Counted from the first letter of the stretch, positions 39,810 through 58,384 are shown. The stretch: DNA of 64,000 nt from Mycobacterium sp. 1274756.6 (GCF_001668625.1 NZ_LZLJ01000049.1:56707-120706); one strand, 5' to 3'. A program made the numbers and translations. The notes: generated from the sequence alone by a model not told the origin.

Positions 39810-42296
39810 ATGCGGGTCCCCTACAGCTGGCTGCGGGAGGCGGTCGCGGTCGGCGCGCCGGGCTGGGACGTCGGCGCCGCGGAACTGGAAGCCGCCCTCA
39901 TCCGCATCGGCCACGAGGTCGAGGACGTCATCCGGCTCGGCCCGGTGACCGGGCCGCTGACGATCGGGCGGGTCACCGCCATCGACGAGCTCACCGGGTT
40001 CAAGAAGCCGATCCGAGCCTGCCGGGTCGACGTCGGTGAGGCCGAACCCCGCGACATCGTCTGCGGGGCAACGAACTTCGTCGTCGGCGCCCTGGTGGTG
40101 GTGGCGCTGCCGGGCACCACGCTGCCGGGCGGGTTCGCCATCGCCAGCCGCACGACCTACGGCCGGGTCTCCGACGGGATGATCTGCTCGACGGCCGAGC
40201 TCGGGCTGGGCGCCGACGCCGGCGGCATCCTGGTGCTGCCCGCGGGCACCGCCGAACCGGGCGCGGACGCCGCCGCGGTGCTCGGGCTCGACGACGTGGT
40301 GTTCGACCTGGCGATCACCCCCGACCGCGGCTACGGCCTGTCGGTGCGCGGTCTGGCCCGCGAGATCGCCTGCGCCTTCGACCTGGAGTTCGCCGACCCG
40401 GCCGCGGTGCCGCCGCTGCCCGCCGCGGCGCCGGGCTGGCCGCTGACCGTGCACCCGGAAACCGGGGTGCGCCGGTTCGCGTTGCGCTCGGTCACCGGCA
40501 TCGACCCGGGCGCGGTGTCGCCGTGGTGGCTGCAGCGCCGGCTGCTGCTGTGCGGGATCCGCGCGCTGTCCCCGGCGGTGGACATCACCAACTACGTGAT
40601 GCTCGAGCTGGGCCATCCGATGCACGCCCACGACCGGGCCCGGGTCACCGGCGCGCTGGCCGTCCGCTTCGCCCGCGCCGGGGAGACGGTGACGACTCTC
40701 GACGACGTCGAGCGCCGGCTGGACCCCGCCGACGTGCTGATCGTCGACGACGCGGCCACCGCCGCGATCGGCGGGGTGATGGGCGCCGGCGCCACCGAGA
40801 TGACCGACGGCTCCACCGAGGTGCTGCTGGAGGCGGCGGTGTGGGACCCCGCGGCGGTCTCCCGCACCCAGCGGCGGCTGCACCTGACCAGCGAGGCGGG
40901 CCGCCGCTACGAGCGCGGCGTGGACCCGGCGATCTCGGTGGCCGCCCTCGACCGGGCCGCCCGGCTGCTGGCCGAGATCGCGGGCGGCGACATCGATCCG
41001 GCGCTCACCGACTGGACCGGGGACCCGCCGCGCACCGACTGGTCGCTGCCGCCGATCACGCTGCCCGCCGACCTGCCCGACCGCACCGCCGGGGTGGACT
41101 ACCCGGCCGGCACCACGCGGCGGCGGCTGACGCAGATCGGCGCCGCGGTCACCGCGGCCGACACCGCGCTGACCGTGACCCCGCCGAGCTGGCGGCCGGA
41201 CCTGGGCCAGCCGATGGATCTGGTGGAGGAGGTGCTGCGGCTGGAGGGCTACGACCGGATCCCGTCGCGGCTGCCCGCCGCGCCGGCCGGGCGCGGGCTG
41301 ACCCCGGCGCAGCGGCGCCGCCGCGCGGTCGGCAAGGCGCTGGCGCTCGCCGGCTACGTCGAGGTGCTGCCCACCCCGTTCCTGCCCGCCGGGGTCTTCG
41401 ACACCTGGGGGCTGGCCGCCGACGACCCCCGCCGGCACACCACCGCGGTGCTCAACCCGCTGGAGGCCGACCGGCCCCGGCTGGCCACCACGCTGCTGCC
41501 CGGGCTGCTGGAGCCGCTGGTGCGCAACGTGGCCCGCGGCGTCGGCGACGTCGCGCTGTACGCCCTCGCGCAGGTGGTGCAGCCCACCGACCGCACCCGC
41601 GGCATCGACCCGCTGCCGGTGGACCGGCGGCCCACCCCCGAGCAGCTGGCCGCGCTCGACGAGTCGCTGCCCCGCCAGCCGCTGCACGTGGGCGCGGTGC
41701 TGTGCGGGCTGCGCGAGCCGCGCGGACCGTGGGGGCCGGGCCGGCCGGTGGAAGCCGCCGACGCCTTCGCGGCGGTCGCGACGATCGCCCGGGCCTGCGC
41801 GGTGGCGGTCGAGTTGCGCGCCGCGGAGCTGCTGCCGTGGCATCCGGGCCGCTGCGCCGAGGTGCTGGTGGACGGCCGCGTGGTCGGACACGCCGGGCAG
41901 CTGCATCCGGCGGTGATCGAGCGGGCCGGCCTGCCCCCGGGCACCTGCGCGGTGGAGCTGAACCTGGACGCCATCCCGCTCACCGAGGTGCTGCCGGCGC
42001 CGCGGGTGTCGCCGTATCCGGCGGTCTTCCAGGACGTGGCGCTGGTGGTGTCCGCCGACACCCCGGCCCGCGCGGTGGCCGACGCGGTCCGCGCCGGAGC
42101 GGGGGAGTTGCTCGAGGAGGTCACGCTGTTCGACGTCTACACCGGCCCGCAGGTCGACGCCGGGCACAAGTCGCTGGCGTTCGCGTTGCGGTTCCGCGCC
42201 CCGGACCGCACCCTGACCGAGGACGAGGCCAGCGCCGCACGGCAGGAGGCGGTGCGCTGCGCCGGCGAGCGGCTCGGCGCGGTGCTGCGGGCCTGA
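39810..42296 (+). CDS. pheT: Phenylalanyl-tRNA synthetase beta subunit
   Basis: An 828-residue beta subunit. The order is N-terminal domain [12 protein letters not shown], an EMAP/tRNA-binding OB-fold ([24 protein letters not shown]), the B3/B4 editing domain (about 210-390, with [24 protein letters not shown]), B5 and the catalytic-like module ([19 protein letters not shown]). The C-terminal anticodon-binding FDX domain is [20 protein letters not shown] to [20 protein letters not shown]. The start abuts the pheS stop. PE_PGRS30, found between pheT and argC in M. tuberculosis, is absent, so only 54 bases separate it from argC. Confidence 0.98.
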   Translation: MRVPYSWLREAVAVGAPGWDVGAAELEAALIRIGHEVEDVIRLGPVTGPLTIGRVTAIDELTGFKKPIRACRVDVGEAEPRDIVCGATNFVVGALVVVALPGTTLPGGFAIASRTTYGRVSDGMICSTAELGLGADAGGILVLPAGTAEPGADAAAVLGLDDVVFDLAITPDRGYGLSVRGLAREIACAFDLEFADPAAVPPLPAAAPGWPLTVHPETGVRRFALRSVTGIDPGAVSPWWLQRRLLLCGIRALSPAVDITNYVMLELGHPMHAHDRARVTGALAVRFARAGETVTTLDDVERRLDPADVLIVDDAATAAIGGVMGAGATEMTDGSTEVLLEAAVWDPAAVSRTQRRLHLTSEAGRRYERGVDPAISVAALDRAARLLAEIAGGDIDPALTDWTGDPPRTDWSLPPITLPADLPDRTAGVDYPAGTTRRRLTQIGAAVTAADTALTVTPPSWRPDLGQPMDLVEEVLRLEGYDRIPSRLPAAPAGRGLTPAQRRRRAVGKALALAGYVEVLPTPFLPAGVFDTWGLAADDPRRHTTAVLNPLEADRPRLATTLLPGLLEPLVRNVARGVGDVALYALAQVVQPTDRTRGIDPLPVDRRPTPEQLAALDESLPRQPLHVGAVLCGLREPRGPWGPGRPVEAADAFAAVATIARACAVAVELRAAELLPWHPGRCAEVLVDGRVVGHAGQLHPAVIERAGLPPGTCAVELNLDAIPLTEVLPAPRVSPYPAVFQDVALVVSADTPARAVADAVRAGAGELLEEVTLFDVYTGPQVDAGHKSLAFALRFRAPDRTLTEDEASAARQEAVRCAGERLGAVLRA

Positions 42297-42314
42297 CCAC
42301 CTCATCGAATTTAT

Positions 42315-48111
<5,797 letters not shown>

Positions 48112-48123
48112 GGAGAGTTTGTT

Positions 48124-50738
<2,615 letters not shown>

Positions 50739-50739
50739 G

Positions 50740-52206
50740 ATGGATGCCGCGGCGGTGCTGCAGCGCGCCCAGCTGCTGGCCGAGGTCGGCCGCCCCGGCG
50801 AAGCTCTGGAGCTGATCCACGCCGCGCTGGCCGAGCACCCGCACGACGCCGACCTGCTCGGCGGGCAGGCCGCGCTGGCGTTGGCCGCCGGCGACCCGGT
50901 GCAGGCCTACCTCGCCGCCCGCGCCGCCCTGGACGCTCACCCCGACCGCCTCGGTCCCCGGATCGTGCTGACCCAGCTGTATCTGGGGGTGGAGCTGGTC
51001 GACGAGGCGGTCGCGGTCGCCCGCACCGCGGTGGAGTTCGCGCCCACCGACGCGGCCGCGCACGCCCTGCTGGCGGGCTGTCTGGCGCACGGCGCGACGT
51101 TCGGGCGGAGCAAACGCGAGGCCCGCGCCGCGATCGAGCGGGCCCTGGCCCTGGCGCCCGACGACGTCGACGTGATCGCCGACCTGGTGCGCGCGGCCGA
51201 GCGCATCCACGACGCCGACACCGTGCGGCGCCTGGTGGAAGCCGGGCTGCGCGCCGATCCGGCGCATCCGCAGCTGCAGCTGCGCCACGCCCGCGGCCGC
51301 GACTTCACCCGCGAACAGGCCGGCGCCCTCACCGAGCTGCTCGCCGACCACCCCACCGACGCCCGGATCCGGCACGCGCTGGCCGAGGTGGTGTGGGGCA
51401 CCCTGGCCCGGCTGGCCAGCGGGGTGTGGATCTATGCGCTGGCGGTGATGCTGCTCTCGGCGTGGCTCTCCCCGGCGGTGCTCAAGCACCTGGTGCCGGT
51501 GCTGATGGCGCCGCTGATCGCCCATTGGGTCCGGTTGTTCACCCGGCTGCGCCGGCGCCTGCCACGCGGCTATCTGGCCGGCCGGGTCGGCCGCAGCCCC
51601 GCCGCTGCCGGCGGGCTGCTGCTGGCCGCGGTGGCGGCGCTGCTGGCCACCTTCGCGCCGCTGCTGATCGCGATCGGCCCGGACGCCGACGGCGTGCGGT
51701 TCGGTTACCAGGCGCTGATCGTCGCCTGCCTGATCGCCGGGCTGGCGCACCTGCTGGTGACCGCGGCCCGGCTGCGCCGCGGCGCCGACGTCGACCTCGA
51801 AGCGCACCTCGCCGAGCAGGAGGGGACCTGGGCGGTGTGGCTGCTGGGGCTGGGCGTGCCCACCGCGCTGTGCTGGGCGCTGTCCGGGCTGGCCCGCCAG
51901 CCCGGCGCCCTGTGGTACGCGCTGATGGTGCCGGTGCTGGTGCTGGGCGTGTTGGCCGCGGAGTTCGTCGTCAAGTACTGGCGGCGGGACCGCTCCCGCC
52001 GCGCCCGGGTGGCGGTGACGGTGGTCGGGGCGCTGTTCCTGGCCGGGTGCGGCTGGCTGATGCTGTGGTGCGGCGCGGCCGCGCAGCGCACCGACTTCCG
52101 GTACACCGTGGGGCCGCTGTCCCCGGAGCGCCGGGCGCCGGCGTTCACCCCGATCCCGACGATCGACGTGAAGCTGCCCAGCTTCCCCCCGGCGCCCAGC
52201 CGGTAG
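50740..52206 (+). CDS. TPR-domain integral membrane protein of unknown function
   Basis: A 488-residue protein. Residues 1-205 are four or five tetratricopeptide-like helical repeats (AEVGRPGEALELIHAALAEHPHD, LYLGVELVDEAVAVARTAVEFAPTD, KREARAAIERALALAPDDVDV). About six membrane helices follow from 225 to 455, with loops rich in Arg. The Pro-rich tail PIPTIDVKLPSFPPAPSR lies outside the last helix. No known family function is recognised. It starts one base after argH, so it may be read through from the arg operon. It is convergent with a TPR-AAA+ ATPase that has similar TPR-like repeats, which suggests a shared complex at the membrane, though this is inferred. Confidence 0.75.
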   Translation: MDAAAVLQRAQLLAEVGRPGEALELIHAALAEHPHDADLLGGQAALALAAGDPVQAYLAARAALDAHPDRLGPRIVLTQLYLGVELVDEAVAVARTAVEFAPTDAAAHALLAGCLAHGATFGRSKREARAAIERALALAPDDVDVIADLVRAAERIHDADTVRRLVEAGLRADPAHPQLQLRHARGRDFTREQAGALTELLADHPTDARIRHALAEVVWGTLARLASGVWIYALAVMLLSAWLSPAVLKHLVPVLMAPLIAHWVRLFTRLRRRLPRGYLAGRVGRSPAAAGGLLLAAVAALLATFAPLLIAIGPDADGVRFGYQALIVACLIAGLAHLLVTAARLRRGADVDLEAHLAEQEGTWAVWLLGLGVPTALCWALSGLARQPGALWYALMVPVLVLGVLAAEFVVKYWRRDRSRRARVAVTVVGALFLAGCGWLMLWCGAAAQRTDFRYTVGPLSPERRAPAFTPIPTIDVKLPSFPPAPSR

Positions 52207-52209
52207 CCC

Positions 52210-53379
52210 TCACTTGCGGTTGAGGTAGGCGGCCAGGTCGTCGAACGCGCCGTCGGCGTTGGAGAACTCGATGACGTTGCGCGCCATGGCGAACCACGGT
52301 CCGGTGCTCGGGGTGATCGCGCCGCGGGCCGCCCGCACGTCGTCCATCGTGATGTAGCGCGGCTGCCCGGTCACCGCGGCCGCGCTCATCGCGTGTTGGG
52401 CCGCCGAACGGCACAGGAACGCGACGTCGGCGCCGGAGAAGCCGGCCGTCGTCGCGACCATCTCGGCCAGGTCGATGCCCGCGATCGGCTTGCCGGCGAA
52501 GTTGGCCCGGACCAGGGCGGCGCGGGCCTCCGCATCGGGTGGGGAGACGAACAGCATCCGGTCGAGGCGTCCCGGCCGGCGCAGCGCGGTGTCGACGTCC
52601 CAGGGGTGATTGGAGGCCCCCAGCACGAACACCCCGTCGTTGGCGGTGGCGTCCAGCTCGGTGAGCAGCCGGGTGACCAGCTGGCGCAGCACGGTGGCGC
52701 CGCGCAGCAGGGAGCGTTTCTGTCCGATCGCGTCGATCTCGTCGAAGAAGATCACCGCCGGGGCGGTGGCCCGCGCGGTGGCGAACAGCTGCTGCAGGGT
52801 CTGGTCGGTGGCGCCGGTGGCCATCTCCACCACGTCCGGAACCCCGACCGGGTAGAAGCGGGCACCGAGTTCCCCGGCGATGGCCGAGGCGATGAAGGTC
52901 TTGCCGCAGCCCGGTGGGCCGTAGAGCAGCAGGCCGCCGCCGGCGCGGGTGCCGTAGGCCCGGGCCAGGTCGGGGTTGCGCAGCGGCCCGATGAACGACC
53001 GCTCGATCTGCGCTTTGACCTCGGCCATCCCGGCGACCTCGGCGAGGCGGGCCGGCGACCGCGGCGCGGGCGGCGCGGGCGGTGCGCCGTCGGCGTACTC
53101 CGGGGCGACGAGACCGGCGACCTCGGATTCCGCGCGCTCCCAGTCGAACTGCCCCGGCGCGGCGGGGGCGGCGCTCAGCTGCGCGCCGAGATCGCCGACC
53201 AGTGCGCTGATCTCGGCGTTGCCCGGGTCCAGCCGCAGCGCCTCGCCGGCCTGCACCAGGGCGTCGGCGGTGCGGCCCCGGCCGGCGAGCAACCGGATGA
53301 GACGCACCCGCAGTTCGATGACGTCGGGGTAGTCGGCGACCGCGGCCGCCAACCTGTCCAGGTCGGGGTCGCTGCTCAT
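52210..53379 (-). CDS. AAA+ ATPase with N-terminal TPR-like repeat
   Basis: A 389-residue protein. Residues 1-70 are a TPR-like helical pair (LDRLAAAVADYPDVIELRVRLIRLLAGRGRTADALVQAGEALRLDPGN), a Pro/Ala linker follows, and a single AAA+ module of the CDC48/FtsH/katanin type begins near 110. It has Walker A GPPGCGKT at 154-161, Walker B FFDEID at 211-216, sensor-1 VLGASNHP and the second region of homology ALRRPGRLDRMLFVSPPD with Arg finger. The C-terminal lid is GFSGADVAFLCRSAAQHAM. No protease domain is attached, so it is a remodeller or chaperone. Substrates are unknown. It converges with the TPR-membrane gene with three bases between them. Confidence 0.88.
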   Translation of the reverse strand: MSSDPDLDRLAAAVADYPDVIELRVRLIRLLAGRGRTADALVQAGEALRLDPGNAEISALVGDLGAQLSAAPAAPGQFDWERAESEVAGLVAPEYADGAPPAPPAPRSPARLAEVAGMAEVKAQIERSFIGPLRNPDLARAYGTRAGGGLLLYGPPGCGKTFIASAIAGELGARFYPVGVPDVVEMATGATDQTLQQLFATARATAPAVIFFDEIDAIGQKRSLLRGATVLRQLVTRLLTELDATANDGVFVLGASNHPWDVDTALRRPGRLDRMLFVSPPDAEARAALVRANFAGKPIAGIDLAEMVATTAGFSGADVAFLCRSAAQHAMSAAAVTGQPRYITMDDVRAARGAITPSTGPWFAMARNVIEFSNADGAFDDLAAYLNRK

Positions 53380-53465
53380 CGGGTGGGGCCCGTTCTCACA
53401 AGCTCTGATCGTACGGCCGTGCCGCCGGGGTGATCGACGCGAATCCGCGGGCCGCACCGGTGTGA

Positions 53466-53471
53466 AATAAT
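53466..53471 (+). promoter_or_regulatory. Leaderless -10 element of the protein kinase gene
   Basis: AATAAT, five of six matches to TATAAT, followed by six bases and the GTG at 53478. No Shine-Dalgarno is seen. Confidence 0.55.
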
Positions 53472-53477
53472 CCCGGC

Positions 53478-55169
53478 GTGCTGACGCCGGGGACGATCGT
53501 CGCCGGATACCGGATCGAACGGATTCTGGGCTCGGGCGGAATGGGGTCGGTCTATCTCGCAGCCCATCCGACGCTGCCGCGATACGACGCCTTGAAGGTG
53601 CTCTCCACCGAGCTGTCCCGGGACCCCGATTTCCGGGCGCGGTTCATCCGCGAGGCCGATGTGGCCGCCGCGCTGAGCCATCCGCAGATCGTGGCGGTGC
53701 ACAACCGCGGCCAGACCGACGACGGCCAACTGTGGATCGCGATGCAGTTCGTCGACGGCACCGATGCGGACGAGGCGCTGCGGGCCGGCACCATGACGCC
53801 GGTACGGGCGGTGCACATCGTGCGCGAGGTGGCCAAGGGACTCGACTTCGCCCACGCCCACAACGTGGTGCACCGCGACATCAAGCCGGCGAACTTCCTG
53901 CTGTCCGGCCCGGTCGGCGACCAGGAGCGGGTGCTGCTTGGCGACTTCGGCATCGCCCGCGCCCTCGACGACGTCGGGCTGACCGCGACCGGGTCGGTGA
54001 TGGCGACCATCGCCTACGCGGCGCCGGAGGTGCTGGCCGGCTCGCCCATCGACGGCCGTGCCGACATCTACTCGCTGGGTTGCACGCTGTTCCGGCTGCT
54101 GACCGGCAAGCCCCCGTTCGCCAACACCAACGGCCCGGCCGCGCAGATGATGGCGCATCTGCAGGCCGCGCCGCCGCGGGTCACCGACACGGTGCGGTCG
54201 CTGCCGCCCGCCCTGGACGAGGTGATCGCCATCGCGATGGCCAAGGACCCGGCACGCCGGTTCGCCACCGCCGGCGCGTTGGCGGACGCCGCGGCCGCCG
54301 CGTTGCACGACCCGGGGCACCGGGACCGCACCCTGCTGGCTCCGGTACCCACCGGGCAGGTCAGCGCCTACCCGGGACTGCCGGCGGCCGCGCCGACGAT
54401 GTCGGCCGCGCCGCCCCGGCGCACCCGACGGCGCGGGGTGCTGGTCGGGGCGATCGCCGGTGTCGCGGTGCTCGTCGTCGCCGCCATCTCGGCGGTGGCG
54501 CTGCGGTCCCACGGCGATTCGGCGCCGGACGACGGCACCCCGTCGGCTGCCGCGCCGTCGCCGGCCGTCCAGGGGCCACCGGCCACCGACGTCCCGGTTT
54601 CGGCGTTGCCGTCGATCCTGTTGACCGGCAGCGAGATTCCGGGAAACAGCGGTGACACCGCGGTGGTGCTCGAACACCAGGCGACCGAACTCGCCGATGA
54701 CTCGGCGACCGTCGACAACCCGTCCTGCGTGGGAGCGTGGGCGCCCGCCCAGCGGGCGGCCTATGCCACCGTGCAGCCGGTGGGTGTGGCCGTGCAGGAG
54801 TTGCGGGCGCTGTACCAGAAGGTCTGGCAGGACAGTGTCACCCAGGCGGTGGTGGCGTTCTCGTCGGTCGATGACACGAGCCTGTCGCTCCAGATGCAGC
54901 GCATGGCCTGGGAGGGGTGCGCGGGCAAGACGATCGTGATCACCCCGACCGGGGATCCGGCGCAGACCTGGCGGTTCGGGCAGCCGGTCAACAACGCCGG
55001 TGTCTACACCCTGGAGGCGACCCTCGACGGGGGGAGCGCGGTGTGCCAGCACGGAATCCAGATCCAGGGCAACGTCGCGATCGACATCCGTCGCTGCGGA
55101 CCGCCCGGCACCGTCGACGTCAGCGCGCTGGTCAACGCCACCGCAGCGAAAGTTCCTCGTCAGGGATGA
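53478..55169 (+). CDS. Transmembrane Ser/Thr protein kinase, PknH-like with extracellular sensor
   Basis: A 563-residue receptor kinase. The glycine loop is [11 protein letters not shown] at 18-28, with Lys40 in DALKVL, catalytic HRDIKPANF at 132-140 (Asp134), DFGIA at 156 and AAPEVL as the APE motif. A Pro-rich juxtamembrane part leads to one membrane helix at about 320-342. The extracytoplasmic part resembles the PknH sensor domain: [13 protein letters not shown] at the start, and Cys in [19 protein letters not shown] and RRCGPP (two disulfides in PknH). The ligand is unknown. The lipoprotein gene behind overlaps or nearly abuts it, so both are probably transcribed together. Confidence 0.93.
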   Translation: MLTPGTIVAGYRIERILGSGGMGSVYLAAHPTLPRYDALKVLSTELSRDPDFRARFIREADVAAALSHPQIVAVHNRGQTDDGQLWIAMQFVDGTDADEALRAGTMTPVRAVHIVREVAKGLDFAHAHNVVHRDIKPANFLLSGPVGDQERVLLGDFGIARALDDVGLTATGSVMATIAYAAPEVLAGSPIDGRADIYSLGCTLFRLLTGKPPFANTNGPAAQMMAHLQAAPPRVTDTVRSLPPALDEVIAIAMAKDPARRFATAGALADAAAAALHDPGHRDRTLLAPVPTGQVSAYPGLPAAAPTMSAAPPRRTRRRGVLVGAIAGVAVLVVAAISAVALRSHGDSAPDDGTPSAAAPSPAVQGPPATDVPVSALPSILLTGSEIPGNSGDTAVVLEHQATELADDSATVDNPSCVGAWAPAQRAAYATVQPVGVAVQELRALYQKVWQDSVTQAVVAFSSVDDTSLSLQMQRMAWEGCAGKTIVITPTGDPAQTWRFGQPVNNAGVYTLEATLDGGSAVCQHGIQIQGNVAIDIRRCGPPGTVDVSALVNATAAKVPRQG

Positions 55170-55195
55170 CGAGCGCAGCCCGAGGAGGTCTGATC

Positions 55196-55663
55196 GTGTC
55201 CACCGCGCGAAGGATGCTGGCCGGCGTCGCCACCGCGATACTCGTTGCCGCCCCGGTGATGTCGTGCGGTCAGAAGTCGGCGGCACCGCCGGAGCCGACG
55301 GCCGCCACCTCGGCGCCCGAACCCGCCACCTCCAGCGCCGCCCCGGCGTCGGACGAGGAGCTGGTCCGCCAGACGCTCGCGGCGTTCCAGGTGGCCTACA
55401 ACACCGAGAACTGGGACGACTATCTCGCTCTGATGTGCACCGCCGCACGCGACCTGCTCACCGACGCGGCGATCGCGAGGCTGAAGGAGACCCGGGCGAC
55501 CCAGGGGCTGACCGACACCACCGTCACCGGCGTCGACGTGCGCGGCGACGCGGCCACCGCGACGGTCGATGCCCGCAACGAACTGTTGGGCCGTAGGACG
55601 ATCCAGCTCGATCTGGTGCGTGAGGACGGTTGGAAGGTGTGCCAGACCACCCCGGTGCGCTGA
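55196..55663 (+). CDS. Putative lipoprotein with NTF2/DUF4878-like domain
   Basis: A 155-residue exported protein. A signal peptide with ARRMLAGVATAILVAAPVMSC has a cysteine in a lipobox-like VMSC at about residue 23. After a Pro/Ala/Thr linker the domain ELVRQTLAAFQVAYNTENWDDYLALMCTAARDLL, then TGVDVRGDAATATVDARNELLGRRTIQLDLVREDGWKVC looks like a cone-shaped NTF2-like fold (DUF4878 type). Two Cys (MCTAA and KVC) may pair. GAGGAGG seven bases before GTG 55196 fixes the start. An ATG overlapping the kinase stop (55166) would add ten residues. It is probably a partner or extra sensor for the kinase upstream. Confidence 0.78.
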   Translation: MSTARRMLAGVATAILVAAPVMSCGQKSAAPPEPTAATSAPEPATSSAAPASDEELVRQTLAAFQVAYNTENWDDYLALMCTAARDLLTDAAIARLKETRATQGLTDTTVTGVDVRGDAATATVDARNELLGRRTIQLDLVREDGWKVCQTTPVR

Positions 55664-55678
55664 CCGGTGGGCACCGGG

Positions 55679-57445
55679 TCACTCGAGGTGCTCGGACAGC
55701 TCCAGCCAGCGGTCTTCCAGCTCGGCGACCCGGCCCTGCAGATCGTCGAGGTCGCGGGTCAGCGCGGTGATGCCGACGTGGTCGGCCTGGTCGTGGCCGG
55801 CGAGCTCGTGGTGCTTGGCGCTGATCTGATCGGCCAGCTTGGCCAGCCGGCGCTCCACCGCGGCCATCTCCTTGCGCGCGGCGTGCACCGCCGCGCCCGG
55901 TTTGGCGCCGGCGGACTCGGCCGCGGCCGGCGCCGGCGCGGTGGGCGAGGCGGCCAGCCGCAGATATTCCTCGACCCCGCCGGGCAGGTGGCGCAGGTGC
56001 CCGCCGAGGATGCCGTATTGCTGGTCGGTGACCCGCTCCAGCAGGTAGCGGTCGTGGGAGACCACGATCAGGGTGCCGGGCCAGGAGTCCAGCAGGTCCT
56101 CGATGGCGGTGAGCATGTCGGTGTCGACGTCGTTGGTCGGCTCGTCGAGGATCAGCACGTTGGGTTCGGCCAGCAGCACCAGCAGGAACTGCAGCCGCCG
56201 GCGCTGCCCGCCGGAGAGGTCACCGACGCGGGCCGACAGCTGCGCCCGGTCGAAACCGAGCCGTTCCAGCAACTGGGCGGGGGTGAGTTCGCGGCCGTCC
56301 ACCCGGTAGTCGGCGCGCAGCCCGGCGAGCACGTCGGCCACCCGGTCGTCGGCGAGGGCGGCCAGCGCGCCGGACTGCTGGTCGAGCACGCCCAGCTGGA
56401 CGGTCTTGCCGCGCTTGACCCGCCCGGTGTCGGGGGCGACGGTGCCGGCGATCAGCCCCAGCAGGGTGGATTTGCCCGCGCCGTTGGCGCCGAGGATCCC
56501 GGTGCGTTCGCCCGGGGCGATGCGCCACTCGATGTCGCGCAGCACCGGGCGGCCGTCGTAGGACACCGACACGTCGAGCAGGTCGACGACGGTCTTGCCG
56601 AGCCGAGCGGTGGCGAGCTTGGCCAGCTCGACGCTGTCGCGCAGCGGCGGCACGTCGGCGATCAGCGCGTTGGCCGCCGCGATCCGGAACTTCGGTTTGG
56701 CGGTGCGGGCCGGCGCTCCGCGGCGCAGCCAGGCCAGCTCCTTGCGTAACAGGTTCTGCCGCTTGGCTTCGGCGACCGCGGCCTGCCGGTCGCGCTCCAC
56801 CCGGGCCAGCACGTAGGCGGCGTAGCCGCCGTCGAACGGCTCGACGACGCGGTCGTGCACCTCCCAGGTGGTGGTGGCGACCTCGTCGAGGAACCAGCGG
56901 TCGTGGGTGACCACCAGCAGCCCGCCGGTGTTGCGGGCCCAGCGGGTGCGCAGGTGCGCCGCCAGCCAGGTGATCCCCTGCAGGTCCAGGTGGTTGGTGG
57001 GTTCGTCGAGGGCGATGACGTCCCAGTCGCCGATCAGCAGGGTGGCCAGCTGCACCCGCCGGCGTTGCCCGCCCGACAGCGTGCCGATCGCGGCCTGCCA
57101 GTCCAGATCGGCCACCAGCCCGCCCACCACGTCGCGGATCCGCGGATCGGAGGCCCATTCGTGGTCGGCGGCGTCACCGACCAGGGCGTGGCCGACGGTC
57201 TGCTCGGCGCGGAGGGTGTCGGCTTGGTCCAGGGCGCCGACCCGCAGCCCGGTGCGGCGGGTGACCCGGCCCCGATCGGGTTCGATGCGGCCGGTGAGCA
57301 GGCCGAGCAGGCTGGATTTGCCGTCGCCGTTGCGGCCGACGATGCCGATGCGGTCGCCGTCGTCGACGCCGAGGCTCACCCCGTCGAAGACCACGCCGGT
57401 CGGGTACTGCAGATGCAGGGCCTCGGCGCCGAGCAGATGTGCCAC
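55679..57445 (-). CDS. ABC-F family ATP-binding protein
   Basis: A 588-residue soluble protein with two ABC domains and no membrane part. The Walker A motifs are GIVGRNGDGKSSLL and GILGANGAGKSTLL, the signatures LSGGQRRRVQLA and LSGGQRRRLQFL, and the Walker B regions DEPTNHLDL and DEPTNDVD. A charged linker lies between the domains and a coiled coil at about 525-585. ABC-F proteins act on the ribosome, some protecting it from antibiotics. In M. tuberculosis the related Rv1667c and Rv1668c are two fragments, while here the gene is whole. It is 25 bases downstream of the thioesterase gene on the same strand, so they form an operon. Confidence 0.93.
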   Translation of the reverse strand: MAHLLGAEALHLQYPTGVVFDGVSLGVDDGDRIGIVGRNGDGKSSLLGLLTGRIEPDRGRVTRRTGLRVGALDQADTLRAEQTVGHALVGDAADHEWASDPRIRDVVGGLVADLDWQAAIGTLSGGQRRRVQLATLLIGDWDVIALDEPTNHLDLQGITWLAAHLRTRWARNTGGLLVVTHDRWFLDEVATTTWEVHDRVVEPFDGGYAAYVLARVERDRQAAVAEAKRQNLLRKELAWLRRGAPARTAKPKFRIAAANALIADVPPLRDSVELAKLATARLGKTVVDLLDVSVSYDGRPVLRDIEWRIAPGERTGILGANGAGKSTLLGLIAGTVAPDTGRVKRGKTVQLGVLDQQSGALAALADDRVADVLAGLRADYRVDGRELTPAQLLERLGFDRAQLSARVGDLSGGQRRRLQFLLVLLAEPNVLILDEPTNDVDTDMLTAIEDLLDSWPGTLIVVSHDRYLLERVTDQQYGILGGHLRHLPGGVEEYLRLAASPTAPAPAAAESAGAKPGAAVHAARKEMAAVERRLAKLADQISAKHHELAGHDQADHVGITALTRDLDDLQGRVAELEDRWLELSEHLE

Positions 57446-57470
57446 GGCGCTTACCGCCCCCGCCGGCGGC

Positions 57471-58298
57471 TCACAGCCGCCACAGCGCTTCCTGAGCGGT
57501 GCTGGCGACCAGGGCGCCGTCCGCGTCGTAGAGCGCGCCGCGGGCCAGCCCGCGGGCGTCGCTGTTGTTGACCGAGGTGACCTCGTAGCGGTGCCACTGC
57601 TCGGGGCGGAACGGCCGGTGGAACCAGACCGAGTGGTCCAGGCTGGTCGCGAAGCCGACGCCGAGGGCCAGCGGGGTGCCGGGCGGGCGGGCGGTGGGCA
57701 GCGGGCCCAGGTCGGAGAAGAAGGTCAGCGTGCAGGCCTGCACCAGCGGGTCGTCGCCGACCGGTTCGCGGCTGCGGATCCAATACGGCGGGACCGCGAA
57801 CGGTGAGGTGTCGTCGGGGGCGGTGCGGATCTCGAAGCGGTCGCTGAAGCCCAGCGCGGAGCTTTTGGGCACGGCGTCGGCGAACTCGAGGGTCGCCGCG
57901 GCGGCGGGATGCCAGTCCGCGCCCGGCTCGGGCCGGTGGAAGGAGGCGATCAGCTCCAGGATGACCGCGCCGTCCTGTCGCACGCTGACCTGGCGGGTGT
58001 CGAAGGAGCGGCCGGTGCGGATGCGCTGCACGCCGTATTCGACTGGCACGCCGTAGCGCCCGCCGCGCACGAAATACAGGTGCAGTGACTGTGGGCGCTT
58101 GTCGGCGTCGACGGTGCGCCCGGCGGCGTAGAGGGCCTGGGCCGCGATGAGACCGCCGAACAGCCGCGGCGCCCGGCCGGGTTCGGAGTTGGTGACCACG
58201 AAGGTGTCGCCGTCCCGATCCAAGCGCAGCAGCCGGGCGATCCAGCTGTGTGCGCCGGCGCCGGCGTGGCAGACGTCGCCGTCCTCGGTTGCGGTCAT
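57471..58298 (-). CDS. Acyl-CoA thioesterase II (TesB-like, double hot-dog)
   Basis: A 275-residue thioesterase. The first hot-dog is APRLFGGLIAAQALYAAGRTVDADKRPQSLHLYFVRGG, followed by FDTRQVSVRQDGAVILELIASFHRPE. The second ends with SLDHSVWFHRPFRPEQWHRYEVTSVNNSDARGLARGALYDADGALVASTAQEALWRL. The Asp of SLDHS and the Ser/Thr and Gln of the tail are in the TesB catalytic positions. It would release fatty acids from CoA. It is divergent from the Rv1683-like gene, with a palindrome in its promoter, so a lipid-responsive regulator is plausible. Confidence 0.92.
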   Translation of the reverse strand: MTATEDGDVCHAGAGAHSWIARLLRLDRDGDTFVVTNSEPGRAPRLFGGLIAAQALYAAGRTVDADKRPQSLHLYFVRGGRYGVPVEYGVQRIRTGRSFDTRQVSVRQDGAVILELIASFHRPEPGADWHPAAAATLEFADAVPKSSALGFSDRFEIRTAPDDTSPFAVPPYWIRSREPVGDDPLVQACTLTFFSDLGPLPTARPPGTPLALGVGFATSLDHSVWFHRPFRPEQWHRYEVTSVNNSDARGLARGALYDADGALVASTAQEALWRL

Positions 58299-58307
58299 CG
58301 CCTGACC

Positions 58308-58313
58308 ACCCTA
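58308..58313 (-). promoter_or_regulatory. Predicted -10 element of the thioesterase gene
   Basis: On the minus strand TAGGGT, nine bases before the ATG at 58298, so the leader would be only two to four bases. Confidence 0.4.
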
Positions 58314-58314
58314 T

Positions 58315-58328
58315 CGACCGTTTGGTCG
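58315..58328. promoter_or_regulatory. Palindrome CGACC-GTTT-GGTCG in the divergent promoter region
   Basis: Two five-base arms with a four-base spacer, of the ACCGNNNGGT type often bound by TetR regulators of lipid genes. It lies just upstream of the thioesterase -10 and 127 bases before the Rv1683-like start. No regulator gene is adjacent. Confidence 0.4.
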
Positions 58329-58384
58329 GCGGCGGGCGCCCGGGTGGTCTGGGCAACCCCGGCCGCGCGCCGGGCCGCACGCCT

